From contig JBBMNZ010000019.1 of assembly GCA_037954325.1 (NCBI GenBank), positions 14,681,001 to 14,745,000 of the forward strand: DNA of 64,000 nt. Direction: 5' to 3'. Below, piece by piece: positions 54,071 to 64,000 of the stretch. The stretch's first letter is position 1, and the number at the start of each line of letters is the position of its first letter. The DNA is from Fistularia commersonii. Lineage: Eukaryota > Chordata > Actinopteri > Syngnathiformes > Fistulariidae. The notes beneath the pieces were generated by a model. The model was not told where the DNA came from, made no database searches, and saw only the letters and a list, made by a program, of their open reading frames with translations. A program made the translations under genes and the position numbers.

Positions 54071-54284
54071 GTGAGTGTGTGCTCGCGGAGAGCGAGATCA
54101 CACACACACAGATTCATGCACACAGACACACACATACAGGACACAGGAAACCCTATTGTTTTTGATGTCATTAGAATCAAATTTCTTCTCCCTTTTCCAG
54201 ATTTGCATCGAGACGATTCCCAGAGGAACACATGACCTGATCTGACAGATGGATTCAGTTTCTCCAATTTACTTCGTTGGAAGG

Positions 54285-54395
54285 AACCCGGAGAACATGG
54301 AGACTCCATACCAAAAGGCCCCCCTGTGGGAATCCAACCAGGGACCTTCATGCTGTGAGCCAGAAGTGCTAGCTGCTGGGCTGCCCACTAGCTCA
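54285..54395 (-). repeat. Family B SINE, head end only
   Basis: GGAACCCGGAGAACATGGAG, CCCCTGTGGGAATCCAACCA, GGGACCTTCATGCTGTGAGC and TGCTAGC. Confidence 0.6.
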
Positions 54396-55169
54396 ACGCT
54401 TGCACATGCAAAACACCAAACCAGGCTTTGCCCTCTAAAGTAAAACATCAGTGACCCCGTTATCATCTGTGCTACTTATAATACTGCTATCATGCACACA
54501 GACAAGGGACGGTCCAATGTAAAATAGATACTTGTATTGGATTCATTTTAATTTCTCAAGTGAGTGAGAAAGGGCTTTTATTTCGGAAACGAAATTAAAA
54601 AAAAAAAAAAAAAAAAAAAAGATGTCCTGATTTTGTTTAATTTATGTGTACTTATATTTGGTACATTTTCCCACAGACCTCACATCTACATCCATCCTTC
54701 CCATCAAAATTATTATTGTGTTATCTTTTATTCAGCATGGTTGGAGGGGGGTAATGAGTCTGCAAAAATATAGGGCGAAAAATAGAAGAGACCTTATTTT
54801 ATTATAATATTATTTTATTATATATATATATATTATTTCATTATTGCAAAGACTTCATTATTTCACCTCCTGAATTTTTTTTGAATTGTTATAATTATTG
54901 TTAGTAGTAGTATGAAAAGTCTATATATTTTTCTTTTTATGACTCTTGAATTTGTTGTCGATTATATTCTTTTTTATTGTTTTTCAGACTGTCATGCAAA
55001 GTTCAATTCTAGGGCTCGATTCTCTGAGTCATTTCCAAAAAGTTATTAAAGACTCATATTTGCATAAAGCGTCACTGCACATTTGCGTAGTTTCCGTCAC
55101 CCAGGCTACATCCACCAGAGGGCGATGCAGAGTCCAGATTTCACCTCCCGGTTCCGAATTCTGTTTCAG

Positions 55170-56600
55170 ACAATAACAAACATGGCGGCGGTGGCGGAGG
55201 AAAATGTCTGTTCTAAGAAAAAGAAGTAGAATTCTTCTTCCCTCTTCCACCCTTCCGTCCTTCTTCTCTTCCCCAAGTCAGAGTGAATAAAAACAGGAAG
55301 TTGCTTTTGGTCCGTGACGCTCCTGTGGCGTTCGGCTGGATTAAAACGGATAACAAATGTGAAATAACGTCTGCGTTCTCCATCCCTCGCGCTTCCACCC
55401 CGGCCCGCTTATCTCTCTCCTTCTCCCCACTATCTCATCCTGCATCTCCTCCCTCCCTCCATCCTTTGCTCCCCGGCAGCACACACAGCCGCGAGCGGAG
55501 CTAATTAAATGCTTCTAAGTGAGTCGCCTCGGCCGCCGTTCCCGAAAGGTCATCCTACTCACAGGCATGAGACAGACATTTCTCATGACTCGGTTTCTTT
55601 TCTTTTTTTTTCCCTTTTGAGAAATTTAGCAGATTGTTAATTATCAGATTACAATTTTTGCCTTCTTAAAGGCCAGCGCGCCTCCCCGGAGTCGGATGGC
55701 GGAGGCGGGAGGGCAGGGAGGGAGAGGAAACAGAGATGCGATGAAGATGGCCGATGGCGGACGGGTGGGGGCGGCGGCGGCGGCCGGCGTCCCTCCTTGC
55801 TTTCGCTTGACTTGAGATTGGATGACGACTCGCGAACAGACGGAGAGAGAAAGTGAGATAAGCGAAACAGAGGAGGTCTCTGCTCGACGCTAACCTCTGC
55901 TCCCTGTCCGCTCCCATCTGCGAACCTCCTCCAAATTTACCCAGAATCAGAGGTAGAAAACACAGACCTATGAATTTTAATAAAGCTTGTTTGGCATTTT
56001 AAAACCACCCGGCTTTCTGGATAGCACCCCCCCCCCCAACCCGGAAACACGCATGAGTTTACACATCTGCTCCGTTGGATCGAGCCGCGAGAGAAGAAAT
56101 GCGGTTTTAGCTCGATCCCCCTCCGTTGCCGAGGGCGCTCCCCGCGCTCCATGTCCATCAATCAATACATTGATATGTTGCATTAATGGGACTGTTAATT
56201 GAGCTGTGCATCAGTGACGGCGGCGGCGGCGGCTAATGGCAAGAAAATGACAAAAGATCCGACGCATCCAAACCCCTACGGTCAAAGAAAAAAAAAAGCA
56301 AAGGAAATGTTAAACACCGGATGCATCGGAAATAGAAAGTCACTCAATCCAGCTGGGCGTGAGTGAAGCCCCGGGACGATATCTGCTATGATTTACCATT
56401 AAACAAATACAACTTAATTGAAATGAATTATGATGGAGGGGGGGGGGGGGGAGACACACCAGATGGACTGTATTCAGGCTGCGGCTAATTATGTCATAGA
56501 TCACACCTTTTCCCGGCGGGGTAAAAATCCACGGAGGAGGTTTGGCTGCAGCCTAATGATGCGTCACCGCAGTCTTTAGCCAATTATAATTTCTTTTTTT
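55170..56600. other. unique GC-rich and conserved-element-like sequence
   Basis: 55660-55960 is CpG-rich with (GGC)n/(GGA)n runs. 56210-56230 is another (CGG)n. TAATTA-type motifs abound (55500-55510, 56175-56195, 56405-56430). It could be regulatory DNA of the downstream gene; there is no exon that I can support. Confidence 0.35.
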
Positions 56601-57659
56601 TTTTTTGTACAAAAGCACAAGAAGGGCAATTATTGTACCGCAAGCCAACAGGAAGATTTGGTGAATTGGAACCGCGACCTGAGTTTACTCTACTGGGCTT
56701 GTGCAAAAAACAAAAATGGCTTCAGGTTACGTGACAATGTAGATTTACAATTACAAATGTAGAAGATCAAGCCGAGACTGTTGTATTTCTATAGAGCCGA
56801 ATTTCAACCTGGATGTCTGATGCTGATGATACATCGCGTGTAGAGCAGGTCTGGACCACACTCTGGATGGGGAAGCTAACGTTGCTATCCTCGCTACGGC
56901 ACTTGCAAGTTGATTGAAATACCATCCACACTGCATTATGATACAATTTTATATCATAGATTTTTTTGCCCTGCTGAGGTTTTTTACTGTAAAGATGTCT
57001 TGTAGCGTCCGAGCGGATGTGTTTAAGGATGAGTTGTTGTTGACAAACCTTTCCTTTTCATCCAAAAAGCCACAACAACAGCAGCTCAAAAGAAACTCCA
57101 TTCCTATTGTACTCGCAACCCCATCTCTCATCCAAACATATTCACAGACAGTAGGAAATCACTTAACTCCCAACAGTAAACACAACATAACTGTAGTGTC
57201 ACCACAACATTTTTTTACATTTATAATTTCAGTTAGTTTCATGGTAAAACAAGTATTTTCTAGGGCCAACCAGAACATTGCGTTCTGTATCCTGGGCTCT
57301 GATTGGCTCAGTAACCGTAGAATATCCTTGAATCGCATGCACTTACAATCTCGTCCTGTCCGCTTTAACATCGATGTGCGATCGCTACTCGTTTTAGAGA
57401 ATAGGAAGTGTTGATAGGAGTATGGGAAAAGTTAATAAGAATGTAGGGAGGGTCATAAAGCTTTGAAATATTTATAAATAATAAAATGAAAATACATGTG
57501 TTAGCTCGTGGCTAGTTGTGGAACATAATCCCAATGATAAACCAGGGACTAGTTCCGAGATCTAGTCTTTTCTGACACACAAACCAGGCACGCACCAACA
57601 TCCAGCGAGCTAACCAGCAAGATAGCCTTTCAAATGATTTCCTCTAAAAAGGGGAAAAT

Positions 57660-57915
57660 TATTCAGGAACGGAATCAAGTAAGAACCTGAAAACTTACTC
57701 CTTCTATGTGCAACGGGAGGAAGACTTTTCTGTCACGATGTCACATTCAAAGTACATTGCTGCCCATCTACTTTTGGACTGTTCCTCTAAAGTTATGACA
57801 CGAATTTCCTTCGGAAAAAAAGCAAGATGAGAGGGTAAAAGGTGAAGGAAATAAGATCCCGGTTATTCGGACAGCAGTCAGTTTTCTGGGGCTGATTTCA
57901 GAGACCTGCGACCAG
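57660..57915 (+). pseudogene. hAT-derived BED-finger fragment, second GTF2IRD2-like copy
   Basis: KNLKTYSFYVQREEDFSVTM and SHSKYI correspond to the TYHKDLF...EEDFFF...SVCFIC region of the copy at 27.4 kb. AGGTGAAGGAAATAAGATCC matches its AGGTGAAGGAGCTAAAATCC. Heavily degraded. Confidence 0.5.
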
Positions 57916-58404
57916 CAGCTACTTTACGGACTATGCCGCTGACTGGCAAGAGAGTAAGTCAGGTAACTACCAAATATTTAAATTTCTCCACAGTCCTGAA
58001 TTTTAAGCTGGGATAGATAAATGGAGATAAAAGTAATGGTGGAGCATTAAGAGCAGAAATAGAATCAGAGGGTTAATTTTCTTGTGGAAAGTCAAATGTA
58101 GTCTCAGTTACAGTGGATGGGGTTCATTCATTCATTATTTATACAGTTCATCCTGCAGTCACGGTTCCGGAGGGCTGGAGTCTATATTTTCAATGAACCA
58201 TGTATGGGTCATATTTTGAACCATACACTTGAATTGATACAATAATATACATAATATATATACATATATACAATACAATATACATGATACATAATATATG
58301 TATATATATTCACTTTGTCGAACAACCTCTCACACTGTCACATTGTTGGAAATTTGGATTCTTCCCTTTTTTGAATCTCCAAATAATCTAGTAAAATAAA
58401 GTCA

Positions 58405-58520
58405 ATAAAGTCAAATTTATTGTCAATTTCTCCACATGTACCAGACATGCAGAGGAATCAAGAAGATGTTTCTCACTATCTCTTGGTGACAGGAAATGAA
58501 CAAAATAATAAAGTGCACAA
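58405..58520 (-). mobile_element. Family F retroelement tail, copy 3
   Basis: AAAGTCAAATTTATTGTCAA, TCTCCACATGTACCAGACAT, ATGTTTCTCACTATCTC and AATAAAGTGCACAATTAAC: the antisense of copy 1, extending further upstream in the element. Confidence 0.65.
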
Positions 58521-59007
58521 TTAACAAACAATACAAACAAATATTTGAAATTTGAATTTGAATATAGAGTAGCAGCAGAGTTATCTGCAGTTTAGTGCAA
58601 AAACAGTAAATTATAATTAATATACAGTAGATATATATATTTCAAATATACATTTTGGATTTTTCTTGTTGGTGGATTATTTTCTCATGGTCATTTGAAA
58701 TGTAGCTCAGAAGACGAAAAAGTGTGGCCAACCCTGCTTGAGACGATCTATAGAAACACAATATTCCCCCAGGAGGAAGCACTTTTTGGCAACAGCGGCG
58801 AGGAAACAACAACCTTTTACTGGTGCGGAAACCTTGGACCAGCTCAGTGCCGTCAGCCTTCTGCCTCAACCGGCGGGAATTAAAAGAGAGATAGATAGAT
58901 ACAGGGGGATGGAGGGCACCAAAAATAGATTACTGCTACAACCAGCAGCACTAATAGTTACATCCTAATAGTTGAAATGATACAACCATAGTCTTAATAT
59001 TCATTAA

Positions 59008-59232
59008 CCCTTGTGGGATCTTAACATTGTGTTTACTCCCCTTGTCCTTCGGGTCAAAAATGACCCATAAGACAATCTTTGTACCCTAGTGGTGTACAGC
59101 CCACATGGAAACATAAACAAAAAAGAAGTATAAAGTCGTAAAATTTCAAGTTGGAAAAAAATAGGTTAAGGTGTTTTTTCTACAGCTAAACATGGTAGTG
59201 GGTCACTTTTGACCCGCAAGACAACACAAGGG
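59008..59232. mobile_element. piggyBac-type MITE, 225 bp
   Basis: Flanked by TTAA (59004-59007, 59233-59236) with CCCTTGTG / CACAAGGG termini, the hallmark of piggyBac. Subterminal palindromes GGGTCAAAAATGACCC (59051-59066) and GGGTCACTTTTGACCC (59200-59215) face each other. Noncoding. Confidence 0.85.
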
Positions 59233-60004
59233 TTAAAGTAAAAGGGGGAACCTTGCGCTAACTTTGAGCTTTCTTCTGAAGGAAGGTTCTAGGACAGTTT
59301 TTAAATAAAGGAAGGGCAATTGGATGATTGTTCCACAGAGGAGATGGTAACTGAAAATGCAGACTCCTGTTTCTACATTTACAGGCTCCAGGCACCACAA
59401 GTAGCTCTGTGTCCTTTTAGCATGAAGATCTTACCCGGTGGTCGTGAAACATGCATCTATAATAAACACAATGTATACGAAAAGCAGCCGCATGTAGGCG
59501 AGGAGCACCAGCGAGTATACCGGTTGTCTGCCGATGAAAACCTCAAGTGGGCGGGGAGTGCTCTGCAGATGCGTTTATGTGCGGGGAACGTATGATAATC
59601 ACATGCGTTCTACTCAGGGTCAAAATATTTTGTATGCTTTTAACAGACAACAATCCCTGCTTTTGTATCTGTTTAGAGGCTTGATCCATTAATAGCTTTT
59701 CTCGTTAATCGGGCAGGGGAGTGCGTTGTAATTTCCTTTGTGGCATTAATGCATTATACATTAAGAGTACTTCAACTTTTAACTTAAGTACTTCAAAAAC
59801 TTTTTTTTTCCCAATTTTCATATAAAGTTGAGTATCACTAAAATGTTACGTTACTTTTGAGGTGTGGCGGCGCAACATGATCAAGGGATCCGGGATCTGT
59901 ACTATGATTTTAGCCATTAGCATGTAACTGTTAGCGCTACTGGTATTAGTGGTAAGTGGTCATTAGTGGTCATTTGTGCCTCCCGACCCTCCTAACCCAT
60001 TCAA

Positions 60005-60230
60005 TTTTTTATCCAAACTGCTTGAGGCAGAAGACTGTTAACATTGGGCCAAACCCTGTCCAGTATTTCTGCACCGCTATGCTTCCCTGCATAGTGCTTG
60101 CTCCTGGAGGAACTTTGGCTTCTGTAGATAATCTAGTGTGGTCTGGACCTGCTCTACGTGGAAAGGGTCATCAGACAACCGAGTTGTGATTTGGCGCCAT
60201 GGAAATAAAATCCGACTTGACTTCTACCTG
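60005..60230 (+). mobile_element. LINE 3' end (GTGATTTGGCGC type)
   Basis: ACATTGGGCCAAACCCTGTC, GGTCTGGACCTGCTCTACGT and GTTGTGATTTGGCGCCATGG followed by AAATAAAATCCGACTTGAC, as in the 3' UTR of a common teleost LINE. A reverse piece is at about 56835-56870. Confidence 0.55.
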
Positions 60231-60234
60231 AGGA

Positions 60235-61385
60235 AAGGGGTATTTTTCGGTACTCTGTTCAAAAAACGCAAGCTCTCAAAAGGTCTTGATCGTTGGTTAG
60301 AAGCAGCTGAGAAAAGACAACCATCACCATGTTTGATAAATGGTATCCAAAGCGACGGAGCGACAAAAGCTCAGAAACTGGGACTACTTCCATCCTGATA
60401 CACCAGAAGATGCTATTCTGGGACAGAGGCGACGTTAATCCATGAATGACATGTCTCAATTTGTTGATGAGAAGGGGCCTTTTGAAGTAAAACGCGCTTT
60501 TTCAAATGAAGTCAGAAGCGTTCTGTGCCGCGAGCTGCGAGGGCAGCGTCGAGCGTGAAGCTCTTTATAGGTGTAGGTACGGCGTCCTGATTTACAAGAG
60601 GGTCTGTGATAAGGGCACAGTGGGGAAAGGCGTGATATACGAGTCTGTGTGAGTGCAGGAGGCAGGAGGGGGTGGGTGGGCGCGCAAAAGCCTGTAAATT
60701 TCCCTTATCTGAAGTGAATTGCAGTATTTTCCGAGTCATCCCGGGTTATTTTTACAATTCGGTGCTCCTAACAATATTCATAAGACGGAATCATCACGGC
60801 AGGCCGTGACCCGAAGTTCAGCGTCTTGCGGTCGATTGAATTAGCATGCCCACGTACTGGCCGACTAGCTGGCGGTGTCTGGCGTCTAGCCAGTGTTATC
60901 CTTGACGCTTTGATGGCGTGGTAAGTGAAAAGGTCAGCAGCGCAGTCACGGGGGATTTCCGGCGGGGCCCCTGGTCTTTGCTTGTTAACGGCCAAGACGG
61001 ACACGTTTTCTCGCAGATCCACACGTCCGAGTCCCGGTACCTCGGGAGAATAGCAATGCCTGCTTTACATCGTCATGAAAAGCAACTCGTCCACCGGAGG
61101 GGAGTGCAGAGCTCACTTCCTGGTGAGGGCGGAGGAGCTGGTGATTGGACATTTTAAGAAACGGGCCGGATGGAGAATTCTTTTCCCTGGTCGTACTGAT
61201 GCTATCTTCTTGTCTGTTCCTTTTGCTGGTCGTTCTTGAGCATATCGCGTAAACCACACCCCAAAGACTCCCGGAGGTACTGCTGCGTACGACCGTGACC
61301 TCAAAGTGGACGCAGAGGACGGATAGAAGGCTCCATCTGAATTGGATGATGTGATGATCAAAAGTTGGGGATTTACAGTGAATGA
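60235..61385. other. unique-looking sequence, nothing recognised
   Basis: Short ORFs only; none resembles a known protein. Confidence 0.4.
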
Positions 61386-61389
61386 GAGG

Positions 61390-61585
61390 TTCGCTGTTGG
61401 AATATCTCTCTATAACCTCTGGTTGTACGCTCTATATGATGTAATCAAAGGGTGTATGGGTGTATGTCTCTGTATGTAGCCCTGCAATCGACTGGCAACC
61501 GGTTTAGGGTGAGCTTGGAGCTTGGATAGGCTGCAAGTCCCCCGCGATGGTATGGAAAATGAATGAATGAGTGAATGAATGAAAA
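61390..61585 (+). mobile_element. Family B SINE 3' half with (GAAT)n tail
   Basis: GGGTGTATGGGTGTATGTCT, GACTGGCAACCGGTTTAGGG, AGCTTGGATAGGCTGCAAG and (GAAT)n at about 61558-61581. Confidence 0.6.
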
Positions 61586-61589
61586 ACAC

Positions 61590-62870
61590 CAATGTGTTAC
61601 TAGTGGATTACTAGCATTATTGCACTAATCCTGTTTTTCAAGCACCCACTGCACTTCATATTTCCTCGCTTCTTTTAGCGTCACCTACTTCCTGTCCTCT
61701 GACCTTCACCCGGGCGTCGGTAATGTGTAACTAATGTGCACGAGACGTTATTTGTGTCCCCGCCCGGGGGGGGAACTGATGCTCTCTGTCCAAACAACCC
61801 CCTCCTTGCCTCCCCCTGCCAAGTCAACTAAGTAAATTAATGGGACAAGAGGAACAAATGAATAAAGAGATGGATGTTCCCTTCTTTGAGAAACAGAAGC
61901 CTAATTTGGGGTAATAAAGGAGCACGTGGAGCGTGACTCCTCGCTGAGGGTGGAGGGTCGATGGAGCGTCTGGGAGGCCCAAGCGACCTCCAGTCGATAA
62001 GCTCGCAGGTCGGGGGCATCTCATCAGCCCCTTTTCTTTTTTCAAGACAGAAAACGACTGTTGCCGGTTCGGAAATCAGAGAAGATCCCCGACACCGTCT
62101 TGCCCACTTTTTTTTTTACTTCGGCATCGCCCTTACATAAATCTTCGGCTCTTCGGCTCCCTCCGGAGTTTACCCCTGATCTGTGGGACGGGGGGGATTA
62201 TGGGTAATCGCCGGAGCACTCCCGGGCGCTGGTCGTGATTTGATTTGTGGCAGAGGGCAGCCAATTATAACCATCATGTCACTTTGTGCAAGACGGTTGC
62301 CGCCTGCAGGGGCAGGAGAAGGGAAGGGGACAAGGGGAAGGAAATTGCGAGGAAGCAGCCTGTTCCCGTCGGCGCGCGTTGCTGACGCACGAGACTCCCA
62401 GTGGCGTCCATACGAGGTATGCCGAGCTCTGAACTAACTCCAGAGTAAACTCTCCCCTGCAGTGTGACACACTCGGACAGAACACTCCCTACTCCTGAAA
62501 CACTCCGTCTTCGGTTCAACGGCTTCTGAAGAGTGATAAAATCACCAGTGAGCAGTGGCAGACCATTTTGCAAAAAAGTCGTCCTCATATGAGGACAATA
62601 GGGTCACCATGAGAAAAATCATGGCGTCCTAATGTCATGCCTAACCAGCTGCAGAGTAACCTGGTAGATTACTTCATTTTTCATCAACAGAGTAACACAA
62701 AGTTGGTTTGTAGCTCAGCTGTCCATGTAATAGGCTGGTTAGTCTGATCACTTGTTTTATTACTGATGGATGGATACGGACAGAATAGAATATACTTGAT
62801 AGACTAAGAATGAACAGGGAACGGGAAGCTGGCTCGACGTTGTATCAAGTAATATCAAAGTTATATCAAC
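61590..62870. other. unique GC-rich sequence, nothing recognised
   Basis: Includes a CpG-rich part at 62170-62420; no ORF of known family. Confidence 0.4.
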
Positions 62871-62879
62871 TGCGGCAAC

Positions 62880-63150
62880 ACAGTAGCGCGGTGGTTAGCG
62901 CTTTTACATTACAGTAAGAGGTCCCTGGTTGAATACCAACACGGGGCCTTTCCGTGTGGAGTCTCCATGTTCTTCCATGTTTGCATGGAGTTCCTCATGC
63001 AGTTCAGTACATGCAGGAGGTTTATTGGAGACCCACTGGACAGCCAGATATATGAAAGCGAATTTATGTTGAATTTATGTGGTTGCGTGATGAGCGGTCC
63101 CAGGCTAACCTCACCTCCGGCCTCAGGCTCCAGCTCCCTATGACACTGAC
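62880..63150 (+). mobile_element. Family B SINE with the best preserved tRNA-like head
   Basis: GTAGCGCGGTGGTTAGCGCT resembles an A-box region and GGTCCCTGGTTGAATACC a B box (GGTTCGANTCC). The body continues GTGTGGAGTCTCCATGTTCT and ATGCAGGAGGTTTATTGGAG and ends in GGCTCCAGCTCCCTATGACA. This is my main reason for calling family B a tRNA-derived SINE. Confidence 0.65.
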
Positions 63151-63354
63151 TGCAGGAAAAGTGGAGTTTAAAATGAATGTAAATATAGATATTGTCCAAA
63201 AATGGATAATTATGGTATTTGTTAATGACTAAACTAACTAAAGAGTATAGATAACTCTGCTGCTACTCAATTTAATATCACATATATTGATATGTCTCAG
63301 GTTTTTAAGCAGTTAAATCATCCTTTCACCCCCACATGTGTGCACTTAACACTC

Positions 63355-63510
63355 CATAGTCCAATTTATGTTTGTTTTTTGTGCACTTTACTGTTAATGT
63401 TTACTCCATTATTATTTTGTTAATCTCATGTCAACGTGGGAGAGCGAGTCTTCTCCATTCCTCTGCATGTCCAGTACATGTGGATAAATTAACTTTGACT
63501 TTAAATATAG
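63355..63510 (+). mobile_element. Family F retroelement tail, copy 4
   Basis: TTTGTGCACTTTACTGTTAA, TTAATCTCATGTCAACGTGG, CCATTCCTCTGCATGTCCAG and TTAACTTTGACTTTA. Confidence 0.65.
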
Positions 63511-63689
63511 AAGCTAAATTCTATGGAGGCATATGGAGACGGACAACATTCACTCATTCATCCATGTATCATAGTGACACACAAAGCTGTTATATATAAT
63601 TAAAATTCTATTGATTATAATTACAAGCAATATTACAAGTAGATTGTATATGCAAGCATTTTATACTCTATAGTTTGTTTGTTTATTGT

Positions 63690-63835
63690 GTACTTTACTT
63701 TTAATGTGCACTATTACTATTTTGTTAATCTCCTGTCCCCATGGGAAAGTGAGAAACATCTTCTCCATTCCTCTGTGTGCGTCCTGTGCATGAGGAAAAA
63801 ATAACAATAAGGCTGACTTTGACATTATTAACTGG
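63690..63835 (+). mobile_element. Family F retroelement tail, copy 5
   Basis: ATTGTGTACTTTACTTTTAA, TTAATCTCCTGTCCCCATGG, ATCTTCTCCATTCCTCTGTG and ATAAGGCTGACTTTGAC, adjacent to copy 4 in the same orientation. Confidence 0.65.
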
Positions 63836-64000
63836 CATTAACTGGAGAATCTAAATTGCAAAAAATGTCAGAGTGAGTGGTTATTTGACAAGAGTGAATA
63901 GTTGTATGTCTGCCCATGACGTGAATGAGTGAGTGAACAGTTGTTTGTGTCTAGATGATAAATGAAAGAGTAGAAATGATGTATGTCTCTGTATGTTCCA

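Noticed and set aside
62880..62945. tRNA gene
   Set aside because: A and B box resemblance only; no cloverleaf, and it is the head of a family B SINE.

Overview
This window is a piece of a vertebrate, almost certainly teleost fish, nuclear genome. It holds the 3' part of one clearly recognisable gene, the 3' end of rasgrp2 (CalDAG-GEFI type Ras/Rap guanine nucleotide exchange factor), on the + strand. Nine exons (1307-24888) join without a frame break into the last 370 residues: the end of the CDC25/RasGEF domain, a linker, two canonical EF-hands, a C1 domain and the characteristic acidic tail ending in EEGVFDVHL. The first exon and promoter lie left of the window. The introns are swollen by transposable elements, and the C1 domain is split by introns of 8.4 and 6.3 kb around a 37-nt exon.

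From about 25 kb to the right edge there is no coding exon that I can support. 25-46 kb is a dense graveyard of repeats: RTE-type LINE fragments, a deleted Tx1-type LINE, hAT/BED-finger remnants, short Tc1 and piggyBac elements, a tRNA-headed SINE with a (GAAT)n tail, and a 1.4-kb degenerate satellite. From about 46 kb on, repeats thin out and GC/CpG-rich or conserved-element-like unique sequence appears. A CCAAT box, a TATA-like box and an exon ending in a perfect splice donor sit at 53.86-54.07 kb on the + strand. In mammals the gene just downstream of RASGRP2 on the same strand is NRXN2, so this may be the untranslated first exon of a fish nrxn2; no neurexin coding exon is present here to prove it.

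Recurring families are named by letter. A = repeat with an ACTGAAGAAGCCTC core and a CCTGGATGACTGAGAACC end. B = tRNA-headed SINE with a (GAAT)n tail. D = DNA element with ATTTCCGGACTATAAGC ends. F = short retroelement whose 3' end reads AATAAAGCTGACTTTGAC. RTE and Tx1 are LINE types. Several are nested or in inverted pairs: a 247-bp MITE sits inside the terminal repeat of a Tc1 copy, a family A copy sits between inverted Tc1-type halves, and two family A copies form a 0.7-kb palindrome. I saw no sign of a new defence or metabolic system; the more interesting items are RNA-processing features of rasgrp2, the candidate promoter and the unusual repeat structures.
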